This document shows, in pieces, positions 36,087 through 48,010 of a stretch of 64,000 nucleotides of DNA (position 1 is the stretch's first letter; every line of letters begins with the position of its first letter). The notes under the pieces are model-generated. The model was given only the letters and a program-made list of their open reading frames with translations, was not told the DNA's origin and ran no database searches. The DNA is taken from positions 496,001 through 560,000 of the forward strand of contig JBCAMK010000010.1 in assembly GCA_038503065.1 (NCBI GenBank). Direction: 5' to 3'. This DNA is from Paragyromitra xinjiangensis. Taxonomy: Eukaryota; Ascomycota; Pezizomycetes; Pezizales; Discinaceae. Both the position numbers and the translations under genes were made by a program.

Positions 36087-36768
36087 CTTGCAGTTAATCG
36101 ATATCGATATATTCCAACCAGAGTTTGACTGGCGAGGGATAAGCTTAGTTCAGCTCCGAAGATCAAACGTCGTAAGAGAAATGGGGATAGGGAATAGGAT
36201 ACGTAGAGGAGGAAAAGAGAAGGGAAGAGGGGATGAGATGAGAGGGGATGGTGAATCCGAGGGGGTTGGTGGATGCGTCCTCGTGTCCGAGTTTGCCTGT
36301 GCAAGTACCTGTGCGGGTACTGTTCCTGTTCTGCTGCGTTTCTGTATCTGCAACCAAAGCCTCTCCCAGATACCTGAGTTATACCACCACATGCTGTTGG
36401 TGAGACGCGGCAGCAGCAAAGCAACACCAAATCTAATCCGATCCCGCGGCGACAAAAAAAGCAAAACACCGAACCCCGAAAAGGCTTCCATCAGGCTGCA
36501 ACGGCCAGACACTCAATCGTTGTTACACAGACAGAGACGATGGATCCGCACAACAACCACACCCACCACCGCCTGCGGCTCTCCGGCCGATTTCCCCGGT
36601 TTCCCCCAGTAGCAATTAAGGCTGATTTACTACTGAGCATAAATTCGATTATTCCCGTTCGACAACTTCCCCACAGCTCTATTCCGGTTCCCGGCGTTAA
36701 ACACCCGCTTCGCACGCTAAGGCGCGCTTCTGCACTAGACTACTCACAGGACACGATTGATTCGCCGC
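36087..36768. promoter_or_regulatory. Divergent promoter region: transporter and SSN3
   Basis: 682 bases separate the start codons of the transporter-like gene (minus) and the Mediator kinase gene (plus). An ATG at 36540 opens a 133-codon frame that overlaps the SSN3 start in another frame and would act as an upstream ORF if transcribed. Confidence 0.45.
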
Positions 36769-38387
36769 ATGCAAAGGGCCGACGACAGGGAGCTCGACGA
36801 CAAGGACGATCGCGGTGGAGGACCTGGTTTACAAACCACCACTGCTACTACTCTCACTCCACAACTTTCGCCGAAACGACATCGGGAGGAGGGCACGGAA
36901 GAAAAGATGCCCCCTTACAAGAGCAAAGTTCGGATCCTTGACCGTTATCAAATCGTCGGCTTCATCTCCAGCGGTACCTATGGCAGGGTCTACAAGGCAA
37001 GAAGCAAACTTCCAGGTAATACGAAGGAGTTTGCCATCAAGAAGTAAAGCTTTCTTCCTTTCCCCTCGATCGCAAGGCCCAAGCGCAAAAGAATACTATC
37101 TGACTAGGTTCAATTGGACCCCCCATAGGTTCAAGCCAGACAAAGAAGGTGAAATCATACAATACACAGGAATATCACAATCAGCATGCAGAGAAATGGC
37201 TGTGAGTCTATCCTTGATTTTTCCATCTTGACCCGTGACAAGGCTGACATGTCTATAGCTTTGCAGCGAGCTGGGTCACGAGAATATCATCCACCTACAC
37301 GAAATCATTCTGGAGGACAAATGTATATACATGGTTTTCGAATACGCCGAGCATGATCTTTTAGTATTTCCCCCCTTCAATCGCCATATAGTCCACATAG
37401 CGCTAACAACTCGCAGCAAATCGTTCACTTCCACTCTCACCCTGAACGTCGCCCAATACCAGAAGCTACTGTCAAATCGGTTCTCTGGCAGCTGCTCAAT
37501 GGTGTCTCCTATCTACACCAGAACTGGGTCCTACATCGCGACCTCAAACCAGCAAATATCATGGTCACAGCAGCAGGCGAAGTTAAAATTGGAGATTTAG
37601 GTCTAGCAAGACTATTCTGGAAGCCGCTGCAGAGCTTGTATACTGGAGACAAGGTGGTTGTAACAATATGGTATAGAGCTCCCGAGCTACTGCTCGGTAG
37701 TAAGCATTACACTGCAGCTATAGATCTGTGGGCCGTGGGCTGTATTTTTGCAGAGCTCCTAGCTTTGCGGCCGATATTCAAGGGCGAAGAAGCTAAAATG
37801 GAGAAAAAGAGTACTGTGCCATTCCAAAGAAATCAAATGCAGAAAATCATCGAGATGCTCGGAACACCAACCAGTAGGTTAACCATCAACCCTCCTACCC
37901 ACTGTATATCTTGCTGCCAATGCAACATAAGTTAACCAATTATCACCCATGTAGAAGAAAGATGGCCTGGCGTAGCTCAGCAGCCGGAATATAGCCAGCT
38001 CCAGACCTTCAAACAATATCCAAACAACCTAGAAGCTTGGTACCATCAAATCGGTGCCACGAACGCACTGGGATTCCAGCTGCTATCCGGGTTGCTGAAT
38101 TATGATCCAACGCAGCGACTGACCGCGCAGTCGGCATTGGAACATCCATATTTTACCGAAGGTGCCAAACTGACGCTGAAGTAAGACATCATTTTCCATC
38201 CCCTTAGTCAAGCATACAGACAATGACTGATTTCCCAAATAGTGCATTCGACGTCAAGGAATTTGAATATCCCCACCGCAGGGTGAGCCAGGACGATAAT
38301 GATATATCATTGCCTGGAACAAAACGGAGCGGGCTGCCGGACGATTCTTTGGGCGGTTCTAGAGTGAAGAGGATGAAAGAAGGCTGA
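36769..38387 (+). CDS. SSN3: Mediator kinase Ssn3/CDK8
   Basis: Six exons, 36769..37043, 37129..37201, 37259..37363, 37417..37873, 37955..38180 and 38243..38387, give 426 residues. This is the catalytic subunit of the Mediator kinase module, partnered by cyclin C, and it tunes RNA polymerase II transcription. Seen in the sequence: [18 protein letters not shown] (glycine loop), AIKKFKPDKEG, the CDK8-specific helix [28 protein letters not shown] in place of DFG ([11 protein letters not shown]), [12 protein letters not shown] and the insert [19 protein letters not shown] disordered tail ends RVKRMKEG. The start is the first ATG after an in-frame stop. It is divergent from a sugar-transporter-like gene. 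Confidence 0.92.
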
Positions 38388-38982
38388 GAGGATTACGTAG
38401 ATGAGAAAACGATGACAAATTTGTACAAGTATGTTCAGAATTTTACAGGGACTGATGGATGGGGTTTGGGATATATGAATGGCGTTATTTGATTTTAAAC
38501 AATATCACTGGTTTTCTTTTAGCATGAAAACCCATAAGCCATCCACAAATAACTTCCGCTTAAAAATCACTCTATCTTCCCCTCTCCTTAGGGTCATGTA
38601 TCCCATTCGATCTGGCAAAGATCAATTTTTTATGGAACCGGCAGTGCGCCACACCGAAGGCCTCGAGCTGTTCCACCCATGCGTGCCACTATTTGGGGCT
38701 CAGGTCAGGTTGTACCTGCTTCGATCCTAGAAGTCAGACATGGCTAGCACCAATCGTCGTGTCGGAAGTTGCCATCTCGCCTAATGCGAACTTGCCGAAA
38801 CCATTCGATGACATATGACAGCATCCAGATCGCCGACTCGGAACCTGCAAGTGATTTTTTTCCGGCTGCTTCAAGTATTTCTACTGCTTCCCTTAAAGAC
38901 CTCTTCAATCCTCTTCCTTACACATTTCTCAACTTCTATTCATACTTCATTCGTACCACTATTTCTCATAAACCACAACACT
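38388..38982. other. Spacer between SSN3 and peroxidase
   Basis: Contains the 3' flank of SSN3 and the promoter of the peroxidase gene, both on the plus strand. No further gene is seen. Confidence 0.5.
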
Positions 38983-39925
38983 ATGGCATCTGCTACTGCT
39001 TTCTACGACTTGAAGCCTCTCGACTCTAAAGGCCAGGCATACGATTTCACCACACTAAAGGGGAAAGTTGTCTTGGTTGTGAACGTTGCCAGCAAGTAAC
39101 GTACCCCTTTCTCAATCCCAACACGTCTACCCGCTAATTGTGAATACTGTTGCAGATGTGGTTTCACTGGTGTAAGCATTCCGCGTTTTGAAATGTAATG
39201 TCTAGTTGCCTAACGCCTGCACCCTTGTGTAGCAATACGAAGGTCTCGAAAAGCTCTATGAAAAATATAAGGATGATGATTTAGTCGTCCTCGGGTTCCC
39301 CTGCAACCAGTTTGGCGGACAAGAGCCTGGTTCAGCTGAGGAAATTCAAAACGTATGGCGGATTACTCGTGTTTTAATCGGAATTACGTCTTGCTAACCC
39401 AAACCTTTAGTTCTGCACGTATGGTTCCCTCCAATCAATCCTTCGGCCATCCCCGAAATTAGTCTTCTGACTGATCTTCCTCGTGTAGCACAAATTACGG
39501 TATCAAGTTCCCCATACTCGGAAAAATCGATGTGAACGGAGAAAAGGCATCTCCTGTTTATGAGTAAACATCTCCCTTTTAGAATCTCATAGGGAACACT
39601 TATTAAATCAAAATACAGGTTCCTCAAAAGCCAGAAATCTGGCTTGATGGGATTAAAAATGATGTAAGCACCCCCCCCCCCCACTCACTTCCATTTTGAA
39701 AAATACACAATGAATAATGGACTAACTTTGGTATAGCAAATGGAATTATGGTAAGATTCTAGCATAAATACTCCCAGAAGATGCCCTAACGTCCGAACAG
39801 AAAAGTTTCTCGTTGCCAGAGACGGAAAGGTGGTGGAACGCTGGGCTTCTACCTCAAAACCAGAGTCCTTAGCTTCAGCTATTGAGAGGGAATTAAAGAA
39901 ACCAGCTCCGAAATCGGAGCTCTAA
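38983..39925 (+). CDS. Glutathione peroxidase-like thiol peroxidase (Hyr1/Gpx3 type)
   Basis: Eight exons: 38983..39095, 39156..39171, 39233..39352, 39411..39418, 39489..39563, 39619..39663, 39737..39750 and 39801..39925. They give 171 residues. It reduces hydroperoxides, in fungi mainly with thioredoxin, and in yeast relays H2O2 to Yap1. Visible active-site parts are Cys39 in SKCGFTG (peroxidatic), [12 protein letters not shown] (Gln73), Cys85 in QNFCTTNYG (resolving) and Trp128-Asn129 in IKWNYEKF. Three exons are tiny, at 16, 8 and 14 bases. They encode Cys39, Cys85 and Trp128-Asn129 respectively. Every junction is GT-AG and all phases agree. An intron starts GTAAGCA followed by twelve C. 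The C-terminus SEL resembles a peroxisomal signal only weakly. Confidence 0.92.
39671..39682 (+). repeat. Poly-C run in peroxidase intron 6
   Basis: Twelve consecutive C directly after the donor GTAAGCA. Such a run is prone to length variation and sequencing error and could affect splicing. Confidence 0.7.
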
Positions 39926-42132
39926 TTATTAGTATCTGTGACCGAGGCTACTTTATACCATGGCTGCATCGAGTGCTTTCATCTTTGTATACTATCTAGA
40001 TCCTTCACGCATACTCCGTTTCAACTTACGAGATAATCATATATATTGCATAATTACAAGCATATAATGCACCTTTTTGTCCCACTATATTCCGAGGTTT
40101 GGCACATGTGACATCAATTATAATATGCTCGGCAGAAGGGATGTTCATATAACATCCAAGCCTGGCTAGAGCGGCTAGGATTTATAACGAGGCCTTCTCG
40201 GTGCTGGCAACCCTTTGTACAAGATGAGCACATCCTAATCATTAGAAGTATACCGGTGTATACGTAAATCATAGTTAATTGGGGCAAGGCCGCAATTGGT
40301 ATTACTGCAGTGACCCGCACAGCTCCGGTACGTGTGAAAATGTGTGATTAAGAAAAGAACTATCTTTCCCCGCAGTGAGCCAAGTATCTTCGGTTGCAAG
40401 AAATATACGTAGCACCTATTCGACGATAACTACTATCCTCCGCCAAGAGCGAGCGAGCATTACGACAATTACCCCAAGCAACACTCTTGCGCATGGAGAC
40501 TCCACATCTTCCACGTGTTTAAACCCGGCTGACGTTATTCAAGTGGCATGTTTGATTATCAAGCTTCGGATTCTGCCGGTATCTACGCCAGCCTCACCCA
40601 GATAATTCCAAATAAATAAATGCACTAACCTGCATCTGTCATCAAATCCGTTGTGGGTTCGCTTCTGAGCCCGCCAGCATGGAACCCGATATTCCCGTCC
40701 CCGAGCTCTGGGATTTCGTAGGTTGCTCTGATCTAGACTGCTCTCTCATGAAATATGTCTTTTTCCCCAATAGGCAATTATTTGCGTGATCTTGTGCGAG
40801 TGATAGCTGGTGATGAGTAACCTTGAGAAGCAGCTGTTGTTTTTGGATCTAATCAGTTTAATATCTAGCATCCAAAAAAACTTGATCAAAAATTTAGATT
40901 TCAAGCAAGAGCGTTATAAAGGGATTTAAACCCTTTTCCTTCAGGCGTAGCCCTCAAGAAAGGATGGGGAGTTTTATATTCCCAACTCCGAGGTCTTCTG
41001 GGTATACACGTAAGCATGTAGAGGTACTTAAATCGCAGAGGTACCGATCCCCAAATTCCCACCCATTACGGCTGGGGCTCACAGGGGAATTAAGAGCTTC
41101 TTTTGTCTGAAATCTATTGTGGCACTACCATAAAATTTCCTATTCCGAAATCTTCAGTGTAAGCGTGGGACACGCTCTAGGTGCATACAAGTCTATGGAG
41201 AAACCTACACGTACCCCGTAAGAAAAAAACATGTAAATTCCTACCCCTTGTATATAGTTTTCGCAAAGGCATTAGGTATCTTTTTTAATTGATTATTAAT
41301 ATAGCGTCAAATAAAGGGGGTTATATAATTAGTTTTGAAGTCTCTAAGGGTAATGAATTCAACAACTCGCATACTTGGGCTTGGATCTAGGGAAAACCTC
41401 GGGCTGAAAACTACAACCTAGCATGGAGAGCAAAGTTAGTCTAGCGAGTTTATGGGCGCCCTGCAAACCAAATTTATCCCTATCTTGTTTTTTTTGAGTT
41501 TGTCGAACCACCTGATTTCCCGTGGTCTAGTAAATAATGCCCAACGTTCGGACAGACTCAACCGGAGATTGCGTAACGGAAAGTCTTTTTGGCGACATCA
41601 ACTTCGCCCGTAGTTATCGTTATCACTGCAGTCCCACAATCAGTGAGCCGCTCCAAACTAGTTTCCGCTTCCGCCAGATAACACTATGTGTTTATCGCGC
41701 ACCCAGGCTTGATTTAACTTTGTTTTCATTAATTCCCCCGCAATTTTCCAGCATGTTATTTTATGATAACGATATTAAGTATCCCAACTTATTATGCTTT
41801 CGCCCACCAATCTAATTATCCAAACAAAACCCTCCGTGTAAAAAATACCTTCGTGTATATACAGAAGAGCATGGCCATGAAGAGAAATAAAAAATGAGAC
41901 ACGTTAAACTCCCCTCTCCTAAATTCCCTCGCTTGCTTGTGAAAACACGCAAACGACAAGAAAACTACACGTGACGAGGGTAGGACAAAAAAGACAAAGA
42001 AAAAGGTCATATCATAAAAAGAACCCAACAACCCAACAAACCCAAACCAAACAATCATATGCAAGCCGTAAACCCCAGAATATGCGTCATGGATTGAGAC
42101 GTATAGAGTGGTAACTCCAAACCCCACCTTTT
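39926..42132. other. Gene-poor tract
   Basis: No supported gene on either strand. The part from about 41820 to 42132 is probably the 3' UTR of HMG-CoA reductase. The rest shows dense stops and AT-rich patches. Confidence 0.5.
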
Positions 42133-45100
42133 TTAGTTCGCCGAAGTCATCTTCAATTCACCAAGTTGCTTTTGCTTGATGGTTGACATAGTTAGGCTGA
42201 CAGGTGTCTCTGAAGGGGCTGGTGTAGTAGCACGGGATACGGGTGCGCTTCTGTTGTGTGTCATGTGACTCTTGACAAGATGGCCAGCAGCAAGCGCCGA
42301 GCAAAGTGACAACTCTCCGGCGAGCACTGCGGCGGCGATGATCCGAGCAAGTTTTCTAGCGTTATCTCCTGGGTTGGTTGGGTGGGCACCACGAACACCG
42401 AGAAGATCGAGCATAGCACCCTGGGGCTCGAGAATAGTCCCACCACCGATGGTTCCGACTTCGATACAAGGCATGGAAACTGAGATTTGAAGATGGCCTT
42501 CTCGAGTTCTGTGATGACATGTTAGATCAAGGCCTAAGAGCACATAAAAGTAAAGGAAGCTAACCTCTTCATGACGGTGATACAGTTAGACGATTCGACA
42601 TTTTGGGCGGGGTCTTGCCCGGTAGCCAAAAACAACGCAGTGACAATGTTTGCAGCGTGAGCGTTGAAACCACCAACACTGCCAGCCATAGCACTTCCGA
42701 TCAAGTTCTTCGCAGTGTTTAGTTCAACCAGAGATTCAACATCAGATTTCAGGACGCTCTTGACGGTGGCAGCGGGGATAATTGCTTCCGCAACAACACT
42801 CTTGCCTCTGCCCTCGATCCAGTTAACCGCAGCAGGCTTCTTGTCAGTGCAGTAGTTGCCAGAAACAGAGATGATGTCCATATCGTCAAAACCGCATTCA
42901 GTGCTCATAACATAAAGAGCATGCTCAACACCCTTCGAGATCATGTTCATTCCCATAGCGTCGCCAGTGGTTGTTCGGAATCTGATATAGAGGTAGGTAC
43001 CCGCAAGAGCAGTACTGATAGTTTGTAGTCTCGCAAATCTCGAAGTCGAATCGAAGGCCTTCTTGAGTCTAGCTTGTCCCTCTTTCGAGTCGATCCAGTT
43101 CTTTGCGGCACCGGCCCTGGTGACATCCGGGAATTCAACAACAGGTCCTCTGGTCATACCATCACCAGTAAGAACAGTAACAGCTCCACCACCAGCGTTG
43201 ATAGCCTTGCAACCGCGGGAAGTACTGGCAACAAGAACACCTTCAGTAGTAGCCATGGGGATAAAAAAATCCTCGCCGTCAATGTTGAGGGGCCCAGCGA
43301 TACCAACGGGAAGCGGCATATATCCAATGACATTTTCACAACAAGCACCGAGAACACGGTCGTAATCATAATGCTGATAGGGTAGGAGTGAACGTTCCAA
43401 AAGCGCAGTTTTGTCGGAGGTAGCGGGGGTTCTCGAAATGACTGATCGTCTGATCTTGACAGCTCTGGTGGTATCTGCGAGTGTCTTCTCCAGAGCGTAA
43501 CCGGGGATTTTGCCACGGAGGGATAGTTCGATAGCCTCAACATCGTTAAGCTCCTTTCCACGCTTCTCCTTCAACAATGCCTCGCATTCAGTAACAGTGC
43601 GACCAGATTCTGAAGTATTCAACGGTTTATCGGCCAAGCGGTCAGAAGTTACTCGTGTCTCATCGCCACAGGTGCAGTTCACAGCCACAATACGTTCGGT
43701 AGGGCGGGGCTTGCTTTCATCAAGTTCAGTCTTAGAGCTGCCATTGAATTCCGCCTCAGCTGTGTTGGATGGCTCTTTAACACTCCATCTCGCGGCGTTG
43801 AAAAGATAACCATTAAGAATCAAACTTAGGGCAAGGGTAACAACGATCCACTTGCTCAAGACTGGATCCTCCAAGCTCTTCAAAACGCCCTCAACAACCT
43901 TGCTGCCAACACCTTCGATAAACAATTCCGATCCATCATACGAGTCGGAGCCGTCAAGGGAGCCACGGCCATTAACAGATGCGGAAGGGTAGCTTGTGCT
44001 CGGGAAGCGTAGTTCGTACTCAATAGGTCTCAGAACAGTAACAACCATTGGTCCATCGGTTGGTAGCAAGAACTCCAACGCACTACCTGCAACATTCCAA
44101 AAATCGACATCGGCAAGAGCCATCTCAGCTTCCTGAGCAATAACAGTGGAGCTGGAGCTGTCCCTGAATGGAAGTGTGCATAAATTGAAGACGTTCACCA
44201 AGACGAATCCAGAAACCATCAAAACTTTGAATCTTCCAACGCTAGAATCTTTGACACGTTTTCCAAATACAACAGTACTCTCATCACCAGCAGCCCCTGA
44301 AACAGAGCCGTTAGCCTCGTTAGATCGGGCAACATTCTCAGCGACACGGTGGCTGACGCCATCCTCTTCGAGGGCTTTGCGAAGCGCCACGTGACGCTTG
44401 ATCCTATTGATCTCCAATTTGACAACCAAAATTGCGGTGTAGAAGGTGAACAAGAGGATACAGTCGAACGCCAAAATCCACGCGGCAAGGAAGCAAAACT
44501 GCCTCAGTCCGCCTTGGACACCCGACGCAGCACCGAGAGTAAGGATGATGATCTCGATGACGTAATCTCTAACAATTTGGAATCCCTTATCCTGGACAGC
44601 GGCAAGGACAGCTTCTTGAATAGAAGAGCCCCCTGATTTCCTTTTCTTCTGAGCAGCCAATGAGGCGTCCAATACAGCTCTTGTGAGGATGATAGGCTTC
44701 TCGAATCCAATTGTCACCACCAAAAATGGAAGCCCTTCAGAAAGGAGAACCATGTTGATGGGCACACCAAGCTTGTGTGTGGTGATCGAAGCAAACAGGA
44801 AGGCGATGGTAGACGAAAAAAGAACAGTCGTCGCCAGCCAAAAATTAGATCCCAGACGTCGCATGGATAAAAATAGTGATAGGAACGTGAGATGCATCGA
44901 AAGATATCCAAGGAACATGATTGTGATGTCAAGGGCTTCGGCATCCTAAATTCATTACGCATCAGTGAAGATCTTAGAGTTGTGAGTGGCAACTAGCACC
45001 GTACCTGAATTAATTGCTTGAAATCCTGGAATGCTTGTCGAGCCCTTTCTACCCAGCTGCCAGACGGACTGTTTCTGCCATGATTCTGCATGACCCAGCG

Positions 45101-45717
45101 CCTGGTCTTCTCACCCTCCTCGGAGTGTTCTGCCGCGGCAATAGGCAATTCTGATACTGAATTAACAAAACTGGAGATCTCATCGTGTGGAAGGGCGTAA
45201 ACAATAGTTGATTCGTCAGTTGAAGGGACAAGAGTAGCGGTAGAGCCATTCAGGGGAAGTGGGGCGATCCCGTATGAGCTCTTGGGGAAAGAGAGGGTCA
45301 AGAGGGCCAGTTGTGTAGCAGTCTGTGATAACGAAAATAGTCTCAAGTTAGTGCTAAGTTACGAATTTCAAGCTGCACTTCGCGATGGAGACGTACCTGA
45401 GACTCAAACTCCTCGGTGCCAATTTCTTTCCATTTCCATTGAGTCCCCGCTCCCACGGCAACTCTTGCACTCCCTTCCATCAGGGACATATCCTTTTTCG
45501 AATTCCCAAAGGCCCATCCCATAGCACTTCGGTCAAACAAACTATTTTCCAGTATAGAAATATACGTTGTCGAAGCCAATAGAGCTATAATGACAATTGT
45601 ATGTATAGGGTGAATGCACGCACTCTTCGAGAGCGTCTGGACGAGGGGTGTAAAGGGATCCCATTGTGGAGGAGGTTTCTTCGTCGTTAAGGACGGTGGA
45701 AGCAAAGGAAGCTGCAT
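42133..45717 (-). CDS. HMG1: HMG-CoA reductase
   Basis: Four exons, 45717..45397, 45322..45005, 44945..42565 and 42508..42133, give 1,131 residues. It is the ER-membrane enzyme that makes mevalonate, the committed step of ergosterol and isoprenoid synthesis. The N-terminal third is membrane-bound: a first span near [17 protein letters not shown] and a sterol-sensing region at about residues 215-400 ([20 protein letters not shown]...). A linker and the catalytic domain (about 690-1110) follow. Catalytic motifs visible are [17 protein letters not shown], the Glu in [18 protein letters not shown], the Lys in [10 protein letters not shown], the Asp in GQDPAQN, GTIGGGT, and the His in [12 protein letters not shown] Ser/Thr/Pro-rich tail ends KMTSAN. 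The symbol follows yeast usage; copy number is unknown. Confidence 0.95.
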
Positions 45718-47234
45718 TGCGGCAGTTGATGCAATTCGCAGTGCAGTCGTGGATCGAACTCAATTCCTCCTAGAAGCGTCGGTGGACGAGAAAGAAGGAG
45801 GAAGGAATAAGTACAGGTCGTGGGAGCTGGTTTCGCTGCTTAGAGCGAATTCAGATTTCTAAGGACAACACCCTTGTTAGCTCAAATTTCCGGGCCAACT
45901 TTTTTTTTCCCCCTTTGCCCCTGAAAATCACAACGAATCGCAACGTCCACCTCACACCGCAGGAAACTTCCGAGTCGCACCTGGACTCGGTAGGTGTACT
46001 ATTTAGGATATTTATTTTCTTTTTTAGGGTTCCAATAAGAAAACTTGGGGAAGAAAGATACGGCCACTAATGCCCTAATTGAAATAATAGACAAATGGGA
46101 TGTTTTGAACAGCAAGCCAGGCACGGACCAGGGGGGGTATCGATTGATTGTCTACACACCTATATGTGTGCTTTGTATGTGTAATCTGACTGCCAAAGCA
46201 GCCAGATAGGCAGGGAATAGAGACAAACAGACATAATATAAAATGAACTAAAGACTCTCTAGAAGTGAAACGTTTACCATCATACCTTACTGTATGGACC
46301 AAATACCCGCAACCGTGGATGAGGCGCACCCACGCAACGAAGCAACCAAGAAGTTGCAATATGTTTGGGTTCTTTGAGAAGCTTGAGATTGGTGGGCCCA
46401 GTCAAAGACAATAGATTCGTTCTGCAGGGATGGATCTGCAGCCGCCTTCACGGGGAGGCAAGTTACTAACCGGGGGAGGTTGGGGGGGGGCAAAACGGGG
46501 AACGGGGAACAGGGAAATAAACGTCAATAAAGTAAGTATTCAGGGAAACCGAGAAACGAAGGAAAAGAGGGGAAAGGTCAATAGTCTTGATTATATCCTA
46601 CAGAACTGAGGGGGCCTCGTCTGCTTTGTTTGCCCATTCTTCTATCGATGCTGGGGTCAGATGTCGCTAGAGAAGAAGCCATTTTGTTGAGTTTACGGCG
46701 CAGGCGACGCCAAACCACTCCGTGCACATGCCGCTCGGCCAAGGCGGCATCCAAAATGAGCATAGCATGGCGGTTTTGAGGGAAAGCGTGCTGCGATGCC
46801 TGGACAACGAATAACTGCTTACCTACCAAGCTTATCAGTTCCTATCGCTAGCTGGCCAGGTTCTGTGCCTGTCACGTGCATTAGGAGGAGAGAACCGAAG
46901 GGTGTTGCGGTGAAGCAGAAGCCAAAAATTCATCATCGCTGGCATCATCGCCGTTGCTGCGCATGTCTTACAAGCGATTGTTGCGGCTGAGCGATCAAAT
47001 CTGGTGTTCTATGCAGGTTCATCTCGGGCCATCCGTTTATCCATCCCGAGCCATCCACACTTTGACAAACAATTTGGCAGGTTTATGACGCGTTCATAGC
47101 TTACCCCACGAAAATCTTTACAGCCCTTCTTCTCTCGGGTCACCTCCCGACTGCGCTGCTAAATAAGCTTGTTTCTTCGTCACTGTTCCGTAACTCGAAG
47201 AAGAAGAAGACGCGAATTCTCATAAATAGAAACA
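45718..47234. other. Intergenic region upstream of HMG-CoA reductase
   Basis: Contains the reductase promoter. A G-rich tract (gggggaggttgggggggg type) lies near 46475-46495. A minus-strand frame at 46578-46829 has no recognisable product. No gene is supported. Confidence 0.5.
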
Positions 47235-47616
47235 ATGAATGCAGATGCAGGGTCTCAATACAAACCCATCATAGAAAGAGATAAGCTATCCTATTCACCT
47301 AAGGGAAAAAAGGGAAATGATACGATACCTTGTACCCCAAAGCTGACGTATACTGGGGTTTGCACTGGTCAAATTGCAACCACTCCTTGATGTTCTTAGA
47401 AAAAATCACGACGCATTACGAGCCCAAAATGACCGCACCGTTGGAGTGGGTGTGGCTATGGAGAATATGCTGAAACCTGTGGAGGACGGAATTCGTATCG
47501 AGAAGGAAAAGAAAGCTGCCGAGGATGCGTCTAAAAGAACAGAATTTAAGGGCGGTCGTGGAGAGGAAGAGAAAACAGATGAAGCTGTGGGCTCTGTTAG
47601 CAATTCTTCATCATGA
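47235..47616 (+). CDS. Small charged protein of unknown function
   Basis: Two exons, 47235..47347 and 47400..47616, with a 52-base intron (GTATAC...TTCTTAG), give 109 residues in agreed phase. The product starts MNADAGSQYKPIIERDKL. Its second half is highly charged and likely helical (KPVEDGIRIEKEKKAAEDAS), ending in a polar SNSSS. The splice was preferred because it joins an ATG frame to a longer downstream frame that lacks its own start. I recognise no family. Confidence 0.45.
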
Positions 47617-48010
47617 ATATGCCGGGGAAATCGCATGTAGTCTTGCTCTGGAAATTTATCGATTTAGTTACCAGCCAAGCAGATAACGCCTACTGAAGAT
47701 AATATTGACAGAAGGAGAAAAAATGGAAAAAATGGAAAAAATGACCCCCACACCATAGCTGGTATATACATGTACAATTCCGAACTCCAGTCCCCCTACT
47801 GCACGGTAACCCCCAAAAAATAGAGAAAGTGAAAATGAAATGAGCCCCAACTACAACCAAACTTGGACCAACCACCTTCAGAATACCTTACTTCCTAGAG
47901 TGAATCAATCTCCTCCTAACCCCACCAAGCTATAGTCCCAATAATACATGTACTTGCTGCCGTCCAGCGCAAGCCTCCCCGCCTTCATTTACATCTCCTT
48001 CCTCCTGATA
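47617..48010. other. Convergent spacer
   Basis: 3' flank of the small gene and of SGF29. It contains two TACATGTA palindromes (47767 and 47945) and a short tandem GGAAAAAAT-type repeat near 47720-47740. No gene. Confidence 0.5.

Noticed and set aside
46578..46829. Minus-strand frame of 83 codons
   Set aside because: It is basic in composition with no recognised motif, and I found no convincing start or splice context.
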